A program made the translations under genes and the position numbers. DNA of 64,000 nucleotides from Rikenella microfusus DSM 15922 (lineage in GTDB: Bacteria > Bacteroidota > Bacteroidia > Bacteroidales > Rikenellaceae), in contig NZ_KE386488.1 of NCBI RefSeq assembly GCF_000427365.1, positions 186,001 through 250,000 on the forward strand. Direction: 5' to 3'. The number at the start of each line of letters is the position of its first letter. The first letter of the stretch is position 1. Shown here piece by piece: positions 46,195-58,562 of the stretch. A model generated the notes under the pieces. It searched no databases. It was not told the origin of the DNA and saw only the letters and a program-made list of their open reading frames with translations.

Positions 46195-47110
46195 AGTTGC
46201 AGCCGATAACTTCGCTTCGTTCGTTTCCCTCCCGGTGCATCGGCCATACGAATGAGTTCGATGGCGCTCGGCTGCAGTGTCGGTTCGCCAGGGGTGGTTG
46301 GGTTACCGTTCCGGCTTCCTCCCGGTGCATCGGCCATACGAACGAGTTCGATGGCGCTCGGCTGCAGTGTCGGTTCGGCCCGCCCGCTGACGCGGATTTT
46401 TCACAAATAACTGTACGATTAAACTGTTTCACTCCTTCGGCTTTGCGCCGATCCCCCGGATCGGCATAGCCGCTTGGTCGCATAAGCCGGCGATTCGGAA
46501 GAATCGCATCAATAAAAACGTACGGTTAATTATGGCCGGAGCCAGCGGGGCCGCAACAAGCACCGCGCAGTTGCAGGCCTACGCCGGGGGTGGCTCCGGC
46601 CTGACTAAGGAAGAATATTGAAATAAATCATAGGTTTAAATGTACTGTCTTTCGCCGACAGGCGTTTGTTTTTTCTTCGCCCGCTCGTGCCGCGGGGACA
46701 GCAACTGTGCCGCACGCCTCATGCCGGCGGGGCACTTACTTTTTTGTACGACCAAAAAAGTAAGCAAAAAAGTCGCCGAGAATGCAATTCCCCGCTCCCG
46801 ACTTCTGTCGGATCGGGAAATCGCACATTCCCAGGCCGGCAGATTTTACCCTGCTTCGACACCAAGTAAAAAGTCGAGAGTACTTGTAAACCGTACGGTT
46901 AATTATGGCCGGAGCCAGCGGGGCCGCAACAGGCACCGCGCAGTTGCAGGCCTACGCCGGGAGTAGCTCCGGCCTGCCAAAGGGAAAACTGTACACAAAA
47001 TCGTACAGTTAAATTTATATGTTGTCGCCCGGAGCCAGCGAGGGCCAAACGAGTTTTGCGAGTTGCAGCCCTTTGTCGGGGATGGCTCCGGCCATAATTA
47101 ACCGTACAAT
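46195..47110. repeat. Mosaic intergenic repeat block 11 (2 x D, F, G, C, G, A)
   Basis: The order is: two inverted D modules 90 bases apart, a linker, a reversed F module with GCGATTC-GGAA-GAATCGC (46489-46506), the linker ACGTACGGTTAA, a G module (46533-46603), a linker, a C module (about 46646-46875; stem at 46734-46763), the palindromic linker TAAACCGTACGGTTAA (46887-46902), a second G module (46907-46977), a linker and a reversed A module (47027-47093). 47111-47506 shows no further module and no gene. Confidence 0.88.
46229..46377. repeat. Tandem near-identical module D copies, 90-bp period
   Basis: The 57 bases at 46231-46287 recur at 46321-46377 with one substitution (GAATGAG against GAACGAG). 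Each copy holds the GGCCATACGAA...TTCGATGGC hairpin. The high identity implies a recent duplication. Confidence 0.85.
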
Positions 47111-47506
47111 TGTACTCATTTCGAACAGGCGCCCGGGAGGCCTCAGGCAGTTCCAGCGTGGTTCCCCGCAGCCTGCGCCCCTCGGCAAACAAACATACAA
47201 TTCATATAACGTTTGCTACATAGCTCCGCATCCCGCATATCCGGGAGCATCTTATCGGGCCTATTTCGCTCAGCTCTGCCGATTTCCCGTTTCCATCAGG
47301 GGGCCCTCGCGACGACAAGAGATTACGACAGACGAGCCTGTTAGAGACCTGACACATGGCGGACATCACTCGCCTCCCCTACCCCGAATATCCCCCGATA
47401 AGTCCCCAGTCCTCACCGTGCCGACCCGCATATCCTCAACAAAGCACGCCGCCTCCGCCAACCGCTCCTCCACCCTGCCCCTTCCCTCCCCCTCCCCGAA
47501 AAACGA

Positions 47507-47539
47507 GCCGGGGCGTCCATTAAAAATGGACGCCCCGGC
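47507..47539 (-). terminator. Rho-independent terminator of nifJ
   Basis: A 14-bp perfect stem (GCCGGGGCGTCCAT on the minus strand's complement) with a 5-base loop is followed on the minus strand by CTCGTTTTTCG, 45 bases after the nifJ stop. Confidence 0.88.
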
Positions 47540-47583
47540 CTATGCTCACCGGAACGGGTTGCCCCGCCCGGAACCGAATCGCA

Positions 47584-51174
<3,591 letters not shown>

Positions 51175-51262
51175 TGCTATCGAAAATTGTTGGATTTAAT
51201 TTGTAAGCCGTTGCCTGAGAGCGCGTTCCGGTAATTTTGGAACCGGCGCACCCCACAGGCCG

Positions 51263-51270
51263 CAAAGTTA
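51263..51270 (-). promoter_or_regulatory. -7 box (TAACTTTG) of nifJ
   Basis: The minus-strand TAACTTTG lies 88 bases upstream of the nifJ ATG and downstream of the dacA stop, implying a leader of about 80 nt and transcription independent of dacA. Confidence 0.5.
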
Positions 51271-51311
51271 GGCAATTTTTTCGGGACTGCCGATACGGAA
51301 AAGAGCCAAAA

Positions 51312-52088
51312 TTACGCCGACAGAATCCGCCCGAGTTTTTCGCCCAGCGCCGCCGGATCGGCTACGGCGGTGATTTCGCCGGCTTCGACGATCGATATTT
51401 TGCCCCGTTCCTCGGACACCACCACCACCACGGCGTCGCTGTGTTCGGTCAGCCCGATGGCCGCGCGATGCCGCATGCCGTAATGCTGCGGGATGTGGGG
51501 ATTGTCCGACGAGGGCAGAATGCACCGCGCGGCATGGATCCGCCCCTGTTTGATGATGATCGCCCCGTCGTGCAGGGGGCTGTTTTTGAAAAAAATGCTT
51601 TCGATCAGCCGGGTGTCGATCCGCGCGTCGATAATGTCGCCGGTGGATGCGTACACCTCCAGGTCGCCCTGCCGTTCGATGCAGATCAACGCCCCGGTAT
51701 AGGTCGAAGCCATGTCGCGGCACGCTTTGGCCACGTCTTCGGTCCACAGTACCTGCGCATTGCGCCCGGCGGAGCGGAAAATACGCCGCACGAAGCGGTT
51801 CTTGACTTTCGAATAGCGGCTGCCGAGCAGCAGCAGGTAGCGCCGGACCTCCTGCTGGAACACGATGATGAGCGCCAGCACGCCCACGCCGATCACCTGT
51901 CCCATGATGGAGCTGAGCAGGGTCATGTTCAGTGCCTTGACCACCACCCACAGCAGATAGACGATGAAGATGCCGGCAAAGATGGTCATGGCCGCCGTCC
52001 CGCGGATCAGACGGTACACCTGATAGAAAAACAACGCCACCACCAGCACGTCGATCACGTCCAGCAGGCTGATGTCGATAAAATCCAT
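51312..52088 (-). CDS. dacA: Diadenylate cyclase DacA/CdaA
   Basis: This 258-aa membrane enzyme makes cyclic di-AMP from two ATP. Three N-terminal membrane helices (about residues 8-80) precede the DAC domain. The catalytic motifs are intact: HDGA in NSPLHDGAIII (about residues 168-178) and RHR in YGMRHRAAIGLTEHSD (about 203-218). The protein therefore controls a second messenger for potassium/turgor and envelope stress. In many Bacteroidetes dacA follows folP; here no folP is upstream, only a 0.5-kb spacer. It ends 138 bases before nifJ on the same strand. Confidence 0.95.
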   Translation of the reverse strand: MDFIDISLLDVIDVLVVALFFYQVYRLIRGTAAMTIFAGIFIVYLLWVVVKALNMTLLSSIMGQVIGVGVLALIIVFQQEVRRYLLLLGSRYSKVKNRFVRRIFRSAGRNAQVLWTEDVAKACRDMASTYTGALICIERQGDLEVYASTGDIIDARIDTRLIESIFFKNSPLHDGAIIIKQGRIHAARCILPSSDNPHIPQHYGMRHRAAIGLTEHSDAVVVVVSEERGKISIVEAGEITAVADPAALGEKLGRILSA

Positions 52089-52551
52089 ACGCTCGAAGCC
52101 GTTAAAAATCGGAGGTAATTATATACTATTTTTACACGGCAATGATTTTTCGGTTCGCGCCGGACCCTTCAGGTCTGTTGCCCGGGTTTGCACCGCCTCA
52201 TGCCGTCCGGCGCGGAACCGAAACGGGGTTTGTGTAAAGTCGTATATAGTCGTCATCGGGTTACGCCCGTAAAGATAACACTTTTTCAGGCACCTTTTCC
52301 GCATTTACGTACCCGCCGGGCGCCGCATCCGGTTTTTCAGCGGAACCGTCGCGCTTCGGGCACTGTCCATAATCCGGGGCCAACCTGCAAACGCGCCGGA
52401 GACAACGTCCTGCTTTCTCTCCGGCTGCCATATCCCGGTCGCGTCGTGCATCGGCCGGAACCGAAAACATACGATTCGGAGTAAGTCCGCAGCCTGCCAA
52501 GATACGACGTACCCTCCCCGACCTCGGCCCGCCCGCTGCCGAGGAACGGCC
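52089..52551. other. Spacer upstream of dacA, no supported gene
   Basis: About 460 bases hold only open frames of unlikely composition (arginine/proline-rich). No mosaic module or linker is seen. The dacA promoter should lie near 52100-52140, where the minus strand has TAGTATATAATTAC, but no exact TAnnTTTG box is present. Confidence 0.5.
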
Positions 52552-52773
52552 TTACAGGACATATCCTGATTTTCTTTGTAACAAACCACGCAGAATGTTC
52601 TCTTTTCCATGATGCTGTACGTTTTTGATGATCAATACGTTTACAGCATAGAAATGTTGCGGGGCAAGATATGGCAGGAGTGCGTAATAACCGTCATTCT
52701 CGACCCATTTCAGATTTGGTTCCGAAAGGTCGCTAATCAGGTTTAGAAACCTTGCGTTTGGTTGCTTTTTCAT
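52552..52773 (-). CDS. Small hypothetical protein at the island border
   Basis: The 73-codon ORF from the ATG at 52773 encodes MKKQPNARFLNLISDL..., a mixed polar/hydrophobic sequence of natural composition (Asn-, Lys- and Leu-rich) in DNA that is AT-richer than the backbone. There is no signal peptide, membrane helix or motif I recognise. The frame extends 14 codons upstream to 52815. It sits just left of a tRNA-like repeat and may be the end of an older insertion or a gene fragment. It is doubtful but more protein-like than the other frames here. Confidence 0.4.
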   Translation of the reverse strand: MKKQPNARFLNLISDLSEPNLKWVENDGYYALLPYLAPQHFYAVNVLIIKNVQHHGKENILRGLLQRKSGYVL

Positions 52774-52857
52774 GCGACCGCCTGAAAAGAAAAAATCCTT
52801 ACCTATCATTGACACATAAGGATTTTTCGTCTTATTACAGCCTCTTTTTCAAGGCGT

Positions 52858-53050
52858 CTGGAGCGGAAAACGAGACTCGAACCCACGCAGAGCGTGGGTA
52901 TCTCGCGCCGTTGTCCGCACCCCCGTTCCCCCTCATAGGGGGCCTTGGGGTCGCTCGCCGAAGTCTCCGTTTTCCGAAAACAAGAAAGCCGGCAATCGTT
53001 TGATTACCGACTTCCCTCATGAGCGGAAAACGAAAACCGAACCTTCGGTT
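52858..53050. repeat. tRNA-3'-end-like sequence and repeats at the GC-shift border, candidate att site
   Basis: On the minus strand 52858-52900 reads GTGGGTTCGAGTCTCG then TTTTCCGCTCC, like the T-loop and 3' acceptor strand of a tRNA. I cannot fold a complete convincing tRNA around it: the T-stem is weak and the anticodon arm unclear. GAGCGGAAAACGA occurs at 52861-52873 and again directly at 53021-53033, with an inverted partial copy near 52966-52976. A hairpin AACCGAA/TTCGGTT (53035-53050) follows. From here to the right GC falls sharply. The remaining bases to 53167 show nothing else. Confidence 0.5.
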
Positions 53051-53167
53051 CTTATCCGTTATGTATCAGTATGTTTCGGTGTTCTTTAGAATTTCAGGTC
53101 ACTAATGCGTAGTGCGTATCTTTCGCCTCGTTGCATTTCTAATGCTATTGTAAATATACGAAAAATT

Positions 53168-54397
53168 TCACGAATTTACAATCTCCGATTCCGGATTCGT
53201 TAGACTGATTAATTCCTCGCAAAAGATGGGTTTATCACATTTTTGAACCATAAAGGGAGCCCGGAAAAATGACAAATTGAGGGAAACGATAGCTCTTAAT
53301 ATATCCATTATTGTTGCGTTGCATTCTGTTCGTATTTTTCTAAGTTCAGGGTATTTCAAACAGCCTTTTTCAAGTTGTTCTTTCAATGCATTTTCCAATG
53401 TCTTATTGGGCATGTGTAATAGTATTTTAGAAAAATCATCATGACCATTCGTCAGGATGGCTCCCGTCCCTTTTTCTTTGCAATATTCAATCAAGGCTTT
53501 AAATTTAGTGTGGACTTTTCTCTCTACCATTCCTAATGTATCCTTGATTTCAACTACAAAACATCGTCCGTCGCTCAAGAATACCGTTACATCAGGAATG
53601 TAATAATGCATCCGTGTTTTGATGAAATACGGAACCTATTCAGCTTGTTCCGTGTAATGGATCACGTCAGGACATTCTTCCAGGAAACCATAAAACTGTT
53701 TCTCAAGCAATGACTCATAAAAAACATTGCGATTTAACTTTTGGGAAAAGAATTCACCTTGTTTTGATCGATTTCTCTCAGTATCCGAATTCAATTGTCT
53801 GACTGACAAGTAGTTTTTCATTTCTGCCTCAGACCATATTTTAGGAGTATCAAACCATATGATACTTCCGATTAATTTCTCTAATCTGGTATTTAACTTC
53901 AGTATTTTTCTTTGTGCCTTTTGTTTTCGTCTATTGTTCTGTCGGTTCTGGCATATAATGGTTTCCCATTTATCAACACTCTCGGAATTCTTGTAAAGGT
54001 AAAACGATAGCAATCTTAATAACAAATTAAGATTGAAATCGGGCATATGTTCTTTGTGGAATTGCTCAATGTATAATGCGAATTGTTCATCACACTCGAT
54101 AGAGACAGAATGGTTTTTTGAAATATGATTGTCAATCTCTACTATGGCGGGGTAGTTATTCCGGCGTAGAAATCCCATTCTCTTGAAAATTTTGACGTGT
54201 AATTGACGAATGCGTTCGCGGCTCAGGCCGTATTCTTGGGCAATTTCTGTAAATGTATGTATTTCGGAATCCGCTAATCCATACGTTTCCATCAAAATCT
54301 TACGATCCCTATCCGAATATAGTGGCGCCCCATTTTTCTTTAAAGCAAGGGAACATTGATAAAAACAATCGAAAAAATGTAATCCTATGGCATCCAT
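53168..54397 (-). pseudogene. Sigma-region-4-like HTH / PD-(D/E)XK nuclease fusion interrupted by one TAG
   Basis: Two ORFs (54397-53636 and 53611-53168) are in the same frame, separated by a single TAG (53636-53638) and 8 sense codons; together they make 409 codons. Residues 48-72 (FTEIAQEYGLSRERIRQLHVKIFKRM) form a sigma-70 region 4-like helix-turn-helix. The C-terminal part resembles a TnsA-like restriction-endonuclease fold: a Glu in YESLLEKQF (227-235), then DVIHYTEQAE before the stop. After it comes YIPDVTVFLSDGRCFVVEIKD, giving Asp269 and Glu283-x-Lys285. The stop falls between the catalytic elements, so the nuclease is inactive unless the TAG is read through or is a sequence error. 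Low-GC codon use differs from the backbone. Confidence 0.78.
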
Positions 54398-54527
54398 AAT
54401 AATAGAACTTTCACACTGAAGTTGGCTTGAGGGTTATGAACTATATTAATCTTTGCGTTGTATTGGGGGAGGTTTTATCTGTATAGAAATATGCGCTTTC
54501 AGTGTGAACTGAATCCATATGCTATTA

Positions 54528-56237
54528 TTAGAATTTTAAAAGCAGATTATGCATGTCCACAAATTGGTCTGTTAATCCATCATATACCTGATCGCAAGCT
54601 ATTGCGTAGTTGTTAGAAATGGAATTAGGCTCAATACCCAATTTCTCTAATGCCGAATTAAATTTCAAAGTGGAATTATGGTTCTTATGAGCGTCTAATT
54701 GCCTTATATCATTCAACGCAAACAATTTTGACAGCATATTAAACTCCTTTAATTCAGCAACCCTCTCAATAATGGCTGCTTTATCATGAATAGGATTCAG
54801 CCCCGTTTCGACACTTACAAACAGATACTTTAGCACAAACTCCAGAAGCTTCAGACTTCGATAGTCTTTAGTATTATCCGATGAAAAACCAAGCGAGTTG
54901 ATGATTTTACGTAAGTTACTCTCCCGTAAATTTTCCGCCAATAAAATGTATAGTTTTTTGCATCGGGAAATAAAATCCTCTTTGCAAAATTTCCGCACAC
55001 TGACATGATGTGTGATTGGATTATAATCAGGAAAATCCATCCATCCGGTCTCATCGATTGCCCCTTGATTTAATGTGATTATTTCTACAGGTGATAATGA
55101 AATGTCGCAAATCTTATTAACGACCTGGGAGAACAATTGTCCGAATAAAAAATATTTTCGAGTCAAACGTTTTGCTTTATCCGCTATATTTTCTCCGTCC
55201 CCTACTGCCGAGATATCTATTGAATATTTGTTCCAATGCTCGATAACGTCGTCAGGTGTCCCTTCATATAATTTTTTCAATTCGACTTTAATGCCATTGC
55301 GTCCGATACGTTCACAATGGCCAACTGCCCATTGATTTCGATATCTTACCCCACCAGAATCGGGATGGACTGCATAATCGTCGTCGGTTTCATACAATTC
55401 CAGTACATCATCCGATACGTAAACATACTCGCCTGCCATTTCATGGCGGGCACGATATTCGGTAACTATACCTTCAATACCTTTCCAATAATGTCCTACA
55501 GGGGATATCTCCATTTCAAATTCGTCAACAGGGATTATTTTATAGCCATTAATTTCAAGCCTGGCGACACCCTCTTTATGACTGGATTCACTAATCCGGA
55601 TTTCGAATTGCCCAAACTCTTCAATAAAATAGCCCTTTTCGTTAAGCAATCCCTTAATGTCGTCGTCAACATTTATCTCTTTAATTATAGTGAAAAGTTG
55701 AACAGCAGTTTTCTTACGATAGGACAGATATTGGTCTAAATACTCTTTTTTTACCTTTACATAGGCTTCTGTATGATTAGGGAAATCATATTCCGAAATC
55801 AGCTTATTTTTTACGACGTCATAATCGGGCTTTGATAAATTATCCCAATATATTTCATCGTTTAATAATCTGGGAATTAGACGAAAGGTACTCAGAAAAC
55901 CTTGATCTATAGATAAGACCGTTTTATTGACGGATTCCCATGAAACAACCAAAGGTTCAGCCTTTTTTAATCCGGATGAAGGAGATGCGTACAGCCAGAA
56001 TGACGGCTTGTAGATATAATCTTTATTGTAATAGACTCCTGGTGCTTTAACAACAGGATTAATATGAGATGGTTTGATTTTGGAAATAAGTGCTGGGGAG
56101 ATTAGTGCCGTGTTTATGTCAATGGATGCTTTGTCCTCAGTTGTTTTAAGTTGAGCAACGGTAATATACCCATCGCAGGAAATATCGACATCTAAATAAT
56201 TCCCGATCAATTTAGTGATAATATCTTGTTCGTTCAT
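54528..56237 (-). CDS. 569-aa protein of unknown function with C-terminal HEPN-like motif
   Basis: I do not recognise this protein as a whole. The N-terminal 450 residues are mixed alpha/beta, without signal peptide or membrane helix. The C-terminal roughly 110 residues look all-helical and contain LNDIRQLDAHKNH, where R512-QLDA-H517 fits the HEPN ribonuclease consensus R-x4-H in its common RxxxAH form. HEPN domains are frequent effectors in abortive-infection and toxin systems, so an RNase role is plausible but unproven. Its ATG overlaps the stop of the DUF6236 gene by four bases, so the two are one translational unit. The DNA is low in GC and uses AT-ending codons, unlike the backbone. Confidence 0.8.
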   Translation of the reverse strand: MNEQDIITKLIGNYLDVDISCDGYITVAQLKTTEDKASIDINTALISPALISKIKPSHINPVVKAPGVYYNKDYIYKPSFWLYASPSSGLKKAEPLVVSWESVNKTVLSIDQGFLSTFRLIPRLLNDEIYWDNLSKPDYDVVKNKLISEYDFPNHTEAYVKVKKEYLDQYLSYRKKTAVQLFTIIKEINVDDDIKGLLNEKGYFIEEFGQFEIRISESSHKEGVARLEINGYKIIPVDEFEMEISPVGHYWKGIEGIVTEYRARHEMAGEYVYVSDDVLELYETDDDYAVHPDSGGVRYRNQWAVGHCERIGRNGIKVELKKLYEGTPDDVIEHWNKYSIDISAVGDGENIADKAKRLTRKYFLFGQLFSQVVNKICDISLSPVEIITLNQGAIDETGWMDFPDYNPITHHVSVRKFCKEDFISRCKKLYILLAENLRESNLRKIINSLGFSSDNTKDYRSLKLLEFVLKYLFVSVETGLNPIHDKAAIIERVAELKEFNMLSKLFALNDIRQLDAHKNHNSTLKFNSALEKLGIEPNSISNNYAIACDQVYDGLTDQFVDMHNLLLKF

Positions 56238-57274
56238 TCCCTAAAATTGCGAAAGGTTCTGTTGGCTAACGCCAGATATTTCATTCCGGAAGTATTGTCA
56301 ATACGATTCGGATTAAGATTGGAAATTGCCGTAGCAATTGCAATTGAGAGTGTAATTGATCCGGTAATCAAAACATTCCTATTGAATTCCCCTTCTAATG
56401 CCGCAGCCGCAAACGGTATCATGCCATGAACCGAATATTTGAGTATGTTTCTGTAATTGTATTCTTCCATCCGCCGGGTTATTTCATCCCGTTGTTCTTT
56501 GATGCGATTAAGTGTGGTATCGAATAATTCTGTATTAACAGTTATCGCGTCATTCAAGACAATCGCCTCTATCTCAGTTCTAAATCGGCTTAATAAGTCG
56601 TTATGTCTTTCTTTGAACCGCATTAACCGCCCTAAATCAATATCTTCCGGAAGCGGCATGATGTTTTTTAATAAAACATCGCGCTTTTCATTCCGGGTTC
56701 TTACGATTACATCATCTTGACTCTTGATCGCGAAGAATGGGAACTGATCTGTTATAGGAAAGGCATCTATTCTGCTTGCAATAAGACTGGTCAGCATGTA
56801 CATTAAGTCAAAGGCCGTTTTCTTTTCCACATAATACATGCTGTGGTTTTCGTGCCTGGCTAATCCAAGTTCTTGAAGCTCATGTAAAATTGCGGGTCCA
56901 AATTTACTTTCATATATCTGTGAGCTAAGAACGGATTCGTGTGGCTTGAATTTAGTCGCATACATAACGTGAGCAGAAACACTCATATAATGCTCCCCCC
57001 TGAAAGCCGCCTGCCTTTTCGTGAGGTCGTTATTTCTTAAATAACGGATAAATTGGATATGCAGTTGATTCTGTATATCATAGTCGCCTGAGAAATTCTG
57101 AGGAATGACCAACTCTTCACGAATCAATTCTTGCATATGTCGCGGATAGAGAGTGGGATCGTGAAAATATTCCATCGGAACGACGGTCGATATTTCATCA
57201 TAGTAAAGCAACTGGCGATACGTCCAAGCTTTGGGTGGCAAGCTAATAAAGGGGTAGTAAATAATTCCGCTCAT
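56234..57274 (-). CDS. DUF6236-like protein, first gene of a two-gene unit
   Basis: This 346-aa protein opens MSGIIYYPFISLPPKAWTYRQLLYYDEISTVVP, resembling uncharacterised DUF6236 proteins of phage-related and accessory regions (from memory; not searched). The middle is helical with charged stretches (LNRIKEQRDEITRRMEEYNY). Near the C-terminus a hydrophobic glycine-poor segment (MIPFAAAALEG and NVLITGSITLSIAIATAIS) could be a membrane hairpin or buried helix. The following 569-aa gene overlaps it by four bases. This tight pair in a low-GC island next to a reverse transcriptase and a nuclease suggests a defence module, by association only. Confidence 0.7.
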   Translation of the reverse strand: MSGIIYYPFISLPPKAWTYRQLLYYDEISTVVPMEYFHDPTLYPRHMQELIREELVIPQNFSGDYDIQNQLHIQFIRYLRNNDLTKRQAAFRGEHYMSVSAHVMYATKFKPHESVLSSQIYESKFGPAILHELQELGLARHENHSMYYVEKKTAFDLMYMLTSLIASRIDAFPITDQFPFFAIKSQDDVIVRTRNEKRDVLLKNIMPLPEDIDLGRLMRFKERHNDLLSRFRTEIEAIVLNDAITVNTELFDTTLNRIKEQRDEITRRMEEYNYRNILKYSVHGMIPFAAAALEGEFNRNVLITGSITLSIAIATAISNLNPNRIDNTSGMKYLALANRTFRNFRE

Positions 57275-57695
57275 ATCTTTATGATTGTATTACACGAATA
57301 CTATCTTGCATGCTCATTGACAGGAAATTCATTATACTAAATTACAAAAATATCCGGACGAATTATATAGGCCGGTTATTGCAAGAGTAAAAATTCGATA
57401 ATATCATATCGGGCATTCTTAACACGATAAAATCTGGGATGTTGATTACTCTATAAGACCTGGAACGACTTCCTTTGGAATAGTGCAACAAGTTGAATAT
57501 TGACTTATTGCACTTTTTTATTGGGATGAGGTAACGAATTGGCAACGGTTCTATTTTCCGTGCATTGCGTAGAGAATCACAGCCTCAAATAACTGATACA
57601 AACATAATAAAAACAGCCTATAACCAACTCCAGGCAATAGAAAATCTATCCCTTCCCCCCAATAGCAGTTGAAGAATTTTGATTATAAAACGAAA
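57275..57695. other. Gap between reverse transcriptase and DUF6236 genes
   Basis: This AT-rich stretch of 420 bases has no supported gene. The one clear structure is the terminator-like hairpin at 57482-57520. The promoter of the DUF6236 unit should be near 57280-57340 on the minus strand, but no exact TAnnTTTG box is found. Confidence 0.5.
57482..57520 (+). terminator. Rho-independent-type hairpin reading on the plus strand
   Basis: AGTGCAACAAG (57482-57492) pairs with CTTATTGCACT (57504-57514), one G-T pair, followed by TTTTTT on the plus strand. All genes here are on the minus strand, so it would end an unannotated plus-strand transcript, or simply act as a stem on the other strand. Confidence 0.6.
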
Positions 57696-58562
57696 TTAAG
57701 AACGAGAAGATTTTGCCTTGAGAGATGGTTTATTGGATTTGAAAACTAAATCTTTGTAATTCAATTCTCCCGCGATTTGTTCCTCGGTTTTTCCGTGAGA
57801 ATTTTTGATTTTCTCTTTGAGTTTATCTGTAATGTCAATATAATTATTCCCCACTGATATCCCAGTAATATTCGGATGATTGGTTCGATATGAGGTTTTA
57901 GTGTTGCTTATAGTGTAACCATCATGTCGAATAATGTCAAGGATTTCGGGAATCATCTCCTGAAAATCAGAGGGGCCTGAAATCGTTAAATCATCCACAT
58001 ATGTGCTAAATCGTAGTCCGCTTTGCACACAAAAATCGGCAATGACATTCCCTGTTTTTGTAAAAACAAAATTAGCCACAGTTGAAGAGGTCGGTGCTCC
58101 TTGAGGTATGTGTCCGTTATATGTCGTTAATTTTGTTAATATAGATGCTACATCAGGAGAAAAACCAAATCGGGTAAACATTCGATATCCTTCTCCACTT
58201 GTAATGGATGGAAAGAATCCCCTTAAATCTGTCTGAAAAATAAATTTATTTCCTTGATGAAATCGTCCGTTTGATATTCCGCTATGTTTTTTAACCGATC
58301 CAAAAGCATATGGAGCTGCTGAAATCTTTTCATTAAGCATTTTGTTAATGTGTTTCTGTACTATTTTCAGCGTCTTAATACTTGGATTGATTACTCTCAC
58401 CTCCGGCGTACCGTGTTTTGTTAATTTATGAAGTCCCTGCTTGTTTTTCTTCTTTTGCTCATATTCATAATAATAAGTATTAATATTGGAGAGTATCAAA
58501 TCAATCTCTTCCTTCTTTATGCTTATTGCCCTAAATAAAGAGTCGGGGTTACTTATCATCAC
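57696..58562 (-). CDS. Retron-type reverse transcriptase
   Basis: This 288-aa RNA-directed DNA polymerase has RT motif A FQTDLRGFFPSI (catalytic Asp112), the motif HIPQGAPTSSTVANF (151-165), and motif C FSTYVDDLTISG (YVDD at 188-191). The retron landmarks are present in diverged form: NGRFH (98-102) in place of NAxxH, and NITGISV (231-237) at the VTG position. A retron RT makes a branched RNA-DNA from an adjacent ncRNA and usually works with an effector in phage defence. Start codons are a GTG at 58562 or an ATG at 58559. Both overlap the end of the XRE gene, implying coupling. Low GC suggests transfer. No msr-msd was identified with certainty. Confidence 0.88.
   Translation of the reverse strand: MMISNPDSLFRAISIKKEEIDLILSNINTYYYEYEQKKKNKQGLHKLTKHGTPEVRVINPSIKTLKIVQKHINKMLNEKISAAPYAFGSVKKHSGISNGRFHQGNKFIFQTDLRGFFPSITSGEGYRMFTRFGFSPDVASILTKLTTYNGHIPQGAPTSSTVANFVFTKTGNVIADFCVQSGLRFSTYVDDLTISGPSDFQEMIPEILDIIRHDGYTISNTKTSYRTNHPNITGISVGNNYIDITDKLKEKIKNSHGKTEEQIAGELNYKDLVFKSNKPSLKAKSSRS

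Noticed and set aside
52858-52975. Complete tRNA gene (Ser- or His-like)
   Set aside because: A GTTCGAGTC T-loop-like element and complementary ends exist, but the T-stem is weak, the anticodon arm gives an implausible anticodon and the D-arm is missing. Kept only as a tRNA-like fragment.
57696-58562. Group II intron maturase or diversity-generating retroelement RT
   Set aside because: At 288 aa it has no maturase or endonuclease domain, and no template/variable repeat pair was seen nearby; NGRFH and NITG favour a retron-type RT.
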